Of a DNA stretch of 64,000 bases, positions 62,081 to 64,000 are shown piece after piece. Made by a program: the position numbers and the translations under genes. The notes under the pieces are model-generated. The model was not told where the DNA came from. It worked only from the letters and a program-made list of their open reading frames with translations, and did no database searches. The stretch's first letter is position 1; each line of letters begins with the position of its first letter. The stretch lies in assembly GCA_016234555.1 (NCBI GenBank), contig JACRBJ010000092.1:1-64000 (forward strand). The letters run 5' to 3'. Source of the stretch: Chloroflexota bacterium (GTDB lineage Bacteria; Chloroflexota; Anaerolineae; Anaerolineales; Villigracilaceae).

Positions 62081-62697
62081 AAAGTCGCTTCGATCTGATG
62101 GACGAGAGATGGAATGAAAGTATGCCCTGTCGAATAGTACCCGCCGTGGACGCAGGCGCGACAGAGGGTCAGCCCATCGCGTTTGATTTCCCGTTCGTTC
62201 ATGATTTCCTCGCCACACAAGTCACAGTTCACGCGCATGCCAGGTCGAGAGACGATGGCTTCGATGGACGCAACCAACCGCACTTCGCTGACGGTGAACA
62301 TCTCGTCATCGGGCATGGTTTGGTACGCCTGCATTTGAGCGAGGTAGCGGCGTGATTCGTTGGAAGCGTAATCATACGCCCTCTGGCGGACATCCAGCGC
62401 AGGCGCAACACGGAAGGCGCGATTCGTTTTCACGTTCACAAAGGTAGCGGCGGTCTTGCCATAATCCTCCACGCGCAGGGTGCGATGACCGACGGTACAG
62501 TTTGTGGCGGCAGAAAGTCCATCGGCAAAACAGCCGTCCGTTTCGGTGATGACGAGCAGGCGCTTTTTGTCGGGCGGAGAATCAAACCCAAGCGCGGTCA
62601 AGCCGGCGAGTCCCAGCCGCACACCGAGAATTTGTCGCGGGCAGAGGTGCGAATGGTCAAGGGCGGATTTTTTGAGAAGGTCGTCTAGTAGTCTCAT
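62077..62697 (-). CDS. FmdE-family protein with C-terminal zinc finger
   Basis: 206 residues. The N-terminal part has the FmdE fold features: HLCPRQILGVRLGLAGLTAL with the conserved His and Cys, and an ETDGCFADGLSAATNCTVGHR segment. The C-terminus carries a four-Cys zinc finger (CDLCG and CRAC about 20 residues apart) as in TraR/DksA-like domains. FmdE was named from formylmethanofuran dehydrogenase operons and is linked to molybdenum enzymes; its biochemical role is not settled. A structured leader with a terminator lies upstream, and a TSUP transporter is translationally coupled downstream. Confidence 0.88.
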   Translation of the reverse strand: MRLLDDLLKKSALDHSHLCPRQILGVRLGLAGLTALGFDSPPDKKRLLVITETDGCFADGLSAATNCTVGHRTLRVEDYGKTAATFVNVKTNRAFRVAPALDVRQRAYDYASNESRRYLAQMQAYQTMPDDEMFTVSEVRLVASIEAIVSRPGMRVNCDLCGEEIMNEREIKRDGLTLCRACVHGGYYSTGHTFIPSLVHQIEATL

Positions 62698-62745
62698 GGT
62701 CTTATAGTCTCGTAGTCTGATGGTCGGTTGGTCTTTCGGTTATAA

Positions 62746-62779
62746 CAAAAAGCGCCGTCTCATGGAAAAGAGACAGCGC
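62746..62779 (-). terminator. Intrinsic terminator within the fmdE leader
   Basis: On the minus strand GCGCTGTCTC and GAGACGGCGC pair (one G-U) around an eight-base loop and are followed by TTTTTTG. It lies about 50 bases before the FmdE start and just after a highly structured leader, the arrangement of a terminating riboswitch. Confidence 0.85.
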
Positions 62780-62905
62780 AGATGGCGGGAGGGTCTCCTT
62801 TCCAACGGGGGATGAAGGCGTTTCCGCTTTCACCTGGTAGTGCGAAATTATTTTCGCATTACTGTCCTGCCGCCGTGCGTTTTCGTTTAGGCGGGGAGGC
62901 TTCGG
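62780..62905 (-). promoter_or_regulatory. Riboswitch-like structured leader of fmdE-TSUP (molybdenum cofactor class possible)
   Basis: The minus-strand transcript begins near 62905, after a TAGAAT (62912-62917). It contains three good stems: CCGCC / GGCGG, a hairpin around GTAATGCGAAA and TTTCGCACTAC, and GGTGAA / TTCATC closed by GC pairs with a GGAAAC loop. Its 5' TCTCC can pair with GGAGA near the 3' end, closing the domain before the terminator. I cannot run a covariance model. The FmdE context and the CTCCGAAGCCTCC start make a Moco-type riboswitch the best guess; no B12 box is present. Confidence 0.55.
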
Positions 62906-62960
62906 AGAGATATTCTAAGTATATCGTAAATTAGATTTGCTGGGAGTTGGGAGTCCCATC

Positions 62961-62979
62961 CTCGTGCCAATGGCACGAG
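62961..62979. repeat. Short perfect palindrome
   Basis: CTCGTGCC and GGCACGAG flank a three-base loop in the gene-free stretch 62906-63108. No T-run follows. The rest of that stretch holds the promoter elements of the fmdE leader and of the Cys-rich gene. Confidence 0.65.
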
Positions 62980-63020
62980 AGACCCTGTAGTTGCGCGTCT
63001 TATCGTCTCACGGCGAACCG

Positions 63021-63089
63021 ATAGGCGATTCTGCCTATTCACGAATAAGCCACGCGGCTCTTCACGCATTTCGGAAGATTCCATACAAT
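63021..63089 (+). promoter_or_regulatory. Promoter of the Cys-rich gene with ATAGGC-N6-GCCTAT site
   Basis: A palindrome ATAGGCGATTCTGCCTAT (63021-63038) is centred 54.5 bp before the -10 box TACAAT (63084-63089). No good -35 is present (TTCACG at 63061), as expected of an activator-dependent promoter. The same palindrome type at exactly the same distance precedes the copper oxidase gene. The 5-bp arms with a 6-bp centre (TAGGC-N6-GCCTA) match the geometry of CRP/FNR-family sites but not their usual sequence. Confidence 0.65.
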
Positions 63090-63108
63090 GGGATCATTCG
63101 AGGCGCTT

Positions 63109-63474
63109 ATGAATACTTCTCCGTTCTTATCTGTCAACCACACCTGTGTCGAAGCATTGCAATGGACAAAGAAACAATTATTGCAGGCAGGCTTGCGTTC
63201 CATACAAACTTTCGACCTGCATGCCGCCCGGGCTGGATCGCACGATTGCCCATGTCCAAATCATGGGACGAGCAAATGTGATTGTCAGATGGTGGTCCTG
63301 CTGGTTTATGGAAAAGCCGCAGAACCAGTTACAGTGATTCTGCATGGCAATGATGGGCAAACCCGTCTTTCCATTGCGGACGACCCGCGTCAACGAGCAG
63401 ATCCGAAATTGATCTCGTTAATTCAGCAGACGCTGGAATGCAAAGTGCCTGTTTCCATTACATGGGCTGGATAG
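63109..63474 (+). CDS. Small cysteine-rich protein of unknown function
   Basis: 121 residues from MNTSPFLSVNHTCVEALQWT. The centre holds a dense metal-site candidate, SHDCPCPNHGTSKCDCQM, with four Cys and two His within 17 residues. A predicted beta-strand (VVLLVYG) and a further Cys near the C-terminus follow. There is no signal peptide, so it is cytoplasmic. I do not recognise the family. GAGGCGCTT precedes the ATG; an in-frame ATG at 63088 overlaps the -10 box. It shares a promoter design with the downstream copper oxidase gene. Confidence 0.65.
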   Translation: MNTSPFLSVNHTCVEALQWTKKQLLQAGLRSIQTFDLHAARAGSHDCPCPNHGTSKCDCQMVVLLVYGKAAEPVTVILHGNDGQTRLSIADDPRQRADPKLISLIQQTLECKVPVSITWAG

Positions 63475-63539
63475 GCAATATTGCCTATATTTCGATGCGT
63501 CATATTGCGCTGTCAGGGAGGGTGGGATCTTCTTATACT
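63471..63539 (+). promoter_or_regulatory. Promoter of the copper oxidase gene with ATAGGC-N6-GCCTAT site
   Basis: A perfect 18-bp palindrome ATAGGCAATATTGCCTAT (63471-63488) overlaps the stop codon of the Cys-rich gene. Its centre lies 54.5 bp before the -10 box TATACT (63534-63539), the same spacing as at 63021. The -35 region (TGTCAG at 63511) is poor. This suggests coordinated activation of both genes by one regulator. Confidence 0.65.
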
Positions 63540-63572
63540 TGACGGCTACTCCAATTCTTGAGAGGAAAATTG

Positions 63573-64000
63573 ATGAAAACGAAGACAATATTTTTTGCGC
63601 TTGGTATTCTGGCGTTGATCCTCTCGGCATGCGCGTCGGCAACACAGCCAGATATTGCCATGCCCATGAATAATAACGACGCACCCATGATGACTGTAAC
63701 CCCGGGCAGCATGATGGCGGAAAATCCCGAAGCTGCGCACATGATGGAGCCGATCACTGCGCCGAACGTTCAGCCTGCCACTGAATCGACAGGCGGACAC
63801 CCGCTCGAATTCCGCGAGGAAAACGGGATCAAAATATTTGATCTGACAACCAAAGCCGTTCAGTGGGAAATCCTGGATGGCGTGACTGTTACAGCTTACA
63901 CCTACAACGGCACTGTGCCTGGGCCAATGATCCGCGTCACAGAAGGGGATTTGGTCCGCATCATCGTAAAGAACGAGTTGCCTGACCCGACCACCATTCA
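63573..64000 (+). CDS. Copper-containing nitrite reductase or multicopper oxidase, lipoprotein (partial)
   Basis: The first 142 residues of a gene cut by the window end. A lipoprotein signal (MKTKTIFFALGILALILS then AC) is followed by a Met/Asn/Thr-rich linker with repeated Met-Met pairs, possibly copper-binding. The start of a cupredoxin domain follows, with the typical VTVTAYTYNGTVPGPMIRVT and GDLVRIIVKNELPDPTT, directly before the expected first copper His. NirK and other multicopper oxidases share this start, and the two cannot be told apart from the N-terminus. GAGAGGAAAATTG precedes the ATG. Confidence 0.85.
   Translation, partial: MKTKTIFFALGILALILSACASATQPDIAMPMNNNDAPMMTVTPGSMMAENPEAAHMMEPITAPNVQPATESTGGHPLEFREENGIKIFDLTTKAVQWEILDGVTVTAYTYNGTVPGPMIRVTEGDLVRIIVKNELPDPTTI

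Noticed and set aside
62081..62218. Upstream extension of the TSUP transporter frame
   Set aside because: It lies inside the FmdE-family gene, and the ATGA overlap at 62077-62080 gives a better start with the expected first membrane helix.
62780..62905. Cobalamin riboswitch
   Set aside because: A GGAGACC segment near the 3' end is reminiscent, but the B12 box and the conserved GCCACTG-type core are absent, and the downstream genes are not B12-related.

Overview
The window looks like a chromosomal segment of an anaerobic or facultative bacterium, most probably a member of the Chloroflexota (Anaerolineae-like). This is an inference from gene content and style: Thr/Pro-rich lipoproteins, single-chain pyruvate:ferredoxin oxidoreductase, LacI-headed ABC sugar operons with Tat-exported binding proteins, corrinoid activation genes, Gram-positive-like promoters, and many short palindromic intergenic repeats. 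No database search was possible, so the lineage is tentative.

Layout. 1-1262: end of an rRNA operon (23S 3' end, 5S) followed by rpsU and infA. 1276-7353 (minus): pyruvate:ferredoxin oxidoreductase with an overlapping dihydroorotate-dehydrogenase-like gene, a NUDIX hydrolase and a LysM lipoprotein. 7421-10607: a large polytopic membrane protein and a divergent lipoprotein. 10645-15108 (minus): a corrinoid methyl-transfer set (MtaA-like, homocysteine-methyltransferase-like, RACo-type activator, small partner) with no corrinoid protein. 15250-25947 (minus): an apparent operon of LacI regulator, sugar ABC transporter, GH127 arabinofuranosidase, second binding protein, a tatA too short for ordinary ORF thresholds, and a two-subunit molybdenum hydroxylase. 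26064-35896: flavoprotein, L9, a RodZ-like protein with two HTH domains, RimO, MurJ and small membrane proteins. 36263-44149 (minus): a second LacI-headed operon with ABC transporter, GH4 glycosidase, GlcNAc-type kinase and ChbG-like deacetylase. 44392-47999 (plus), divergent from it: class II aldolase, xylose-isomerase-like protein and PfkB kinase. 48001-61285: housekeeping genes (HIT, FolC, Lon, SDR, M24 peptidase, GNAT), a membrane protein/lytic transglycosylase pair behind a LexA-like box, a two-component system and a phosphoglycosyl transferase. 61337-64000: TSUP transporter and FmdE-family protein behind a riboswitch-like leader, then a Cys-rich small protein and the start of a copper oxidase or nitrite reductase.

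How the parts fit. The two sugar operons share a design: the LacI gene comes first, behind a strong promoter carrying two palindromic operators, and no ABC ATPase is encoded, so an ATPase must be supplied from elsewhere. The first operon also carries its own TatA beside three proteins with twin-arginine signals. Molybdenum appears twice (IorAB-like hydroxylase, FmdE behind a leader and terminator).

The most striking unexplained signal is at the right edge. Two palindromes of the form ATAGGC-N6-GCCTAT lie exactly the same distance (54.5 bp, centre to first base of the -10) upstream of the predicted -10 boxes of the Cys-rich gene and of the copper oxidase gene. This suggests a shared, undescribed activator site of CRP/FNR geometry. 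Other notable points are simple-sequence repeats inside two essential-looking coding regions, a decayed SDR duplicate, and recurrent leaderless promoters.
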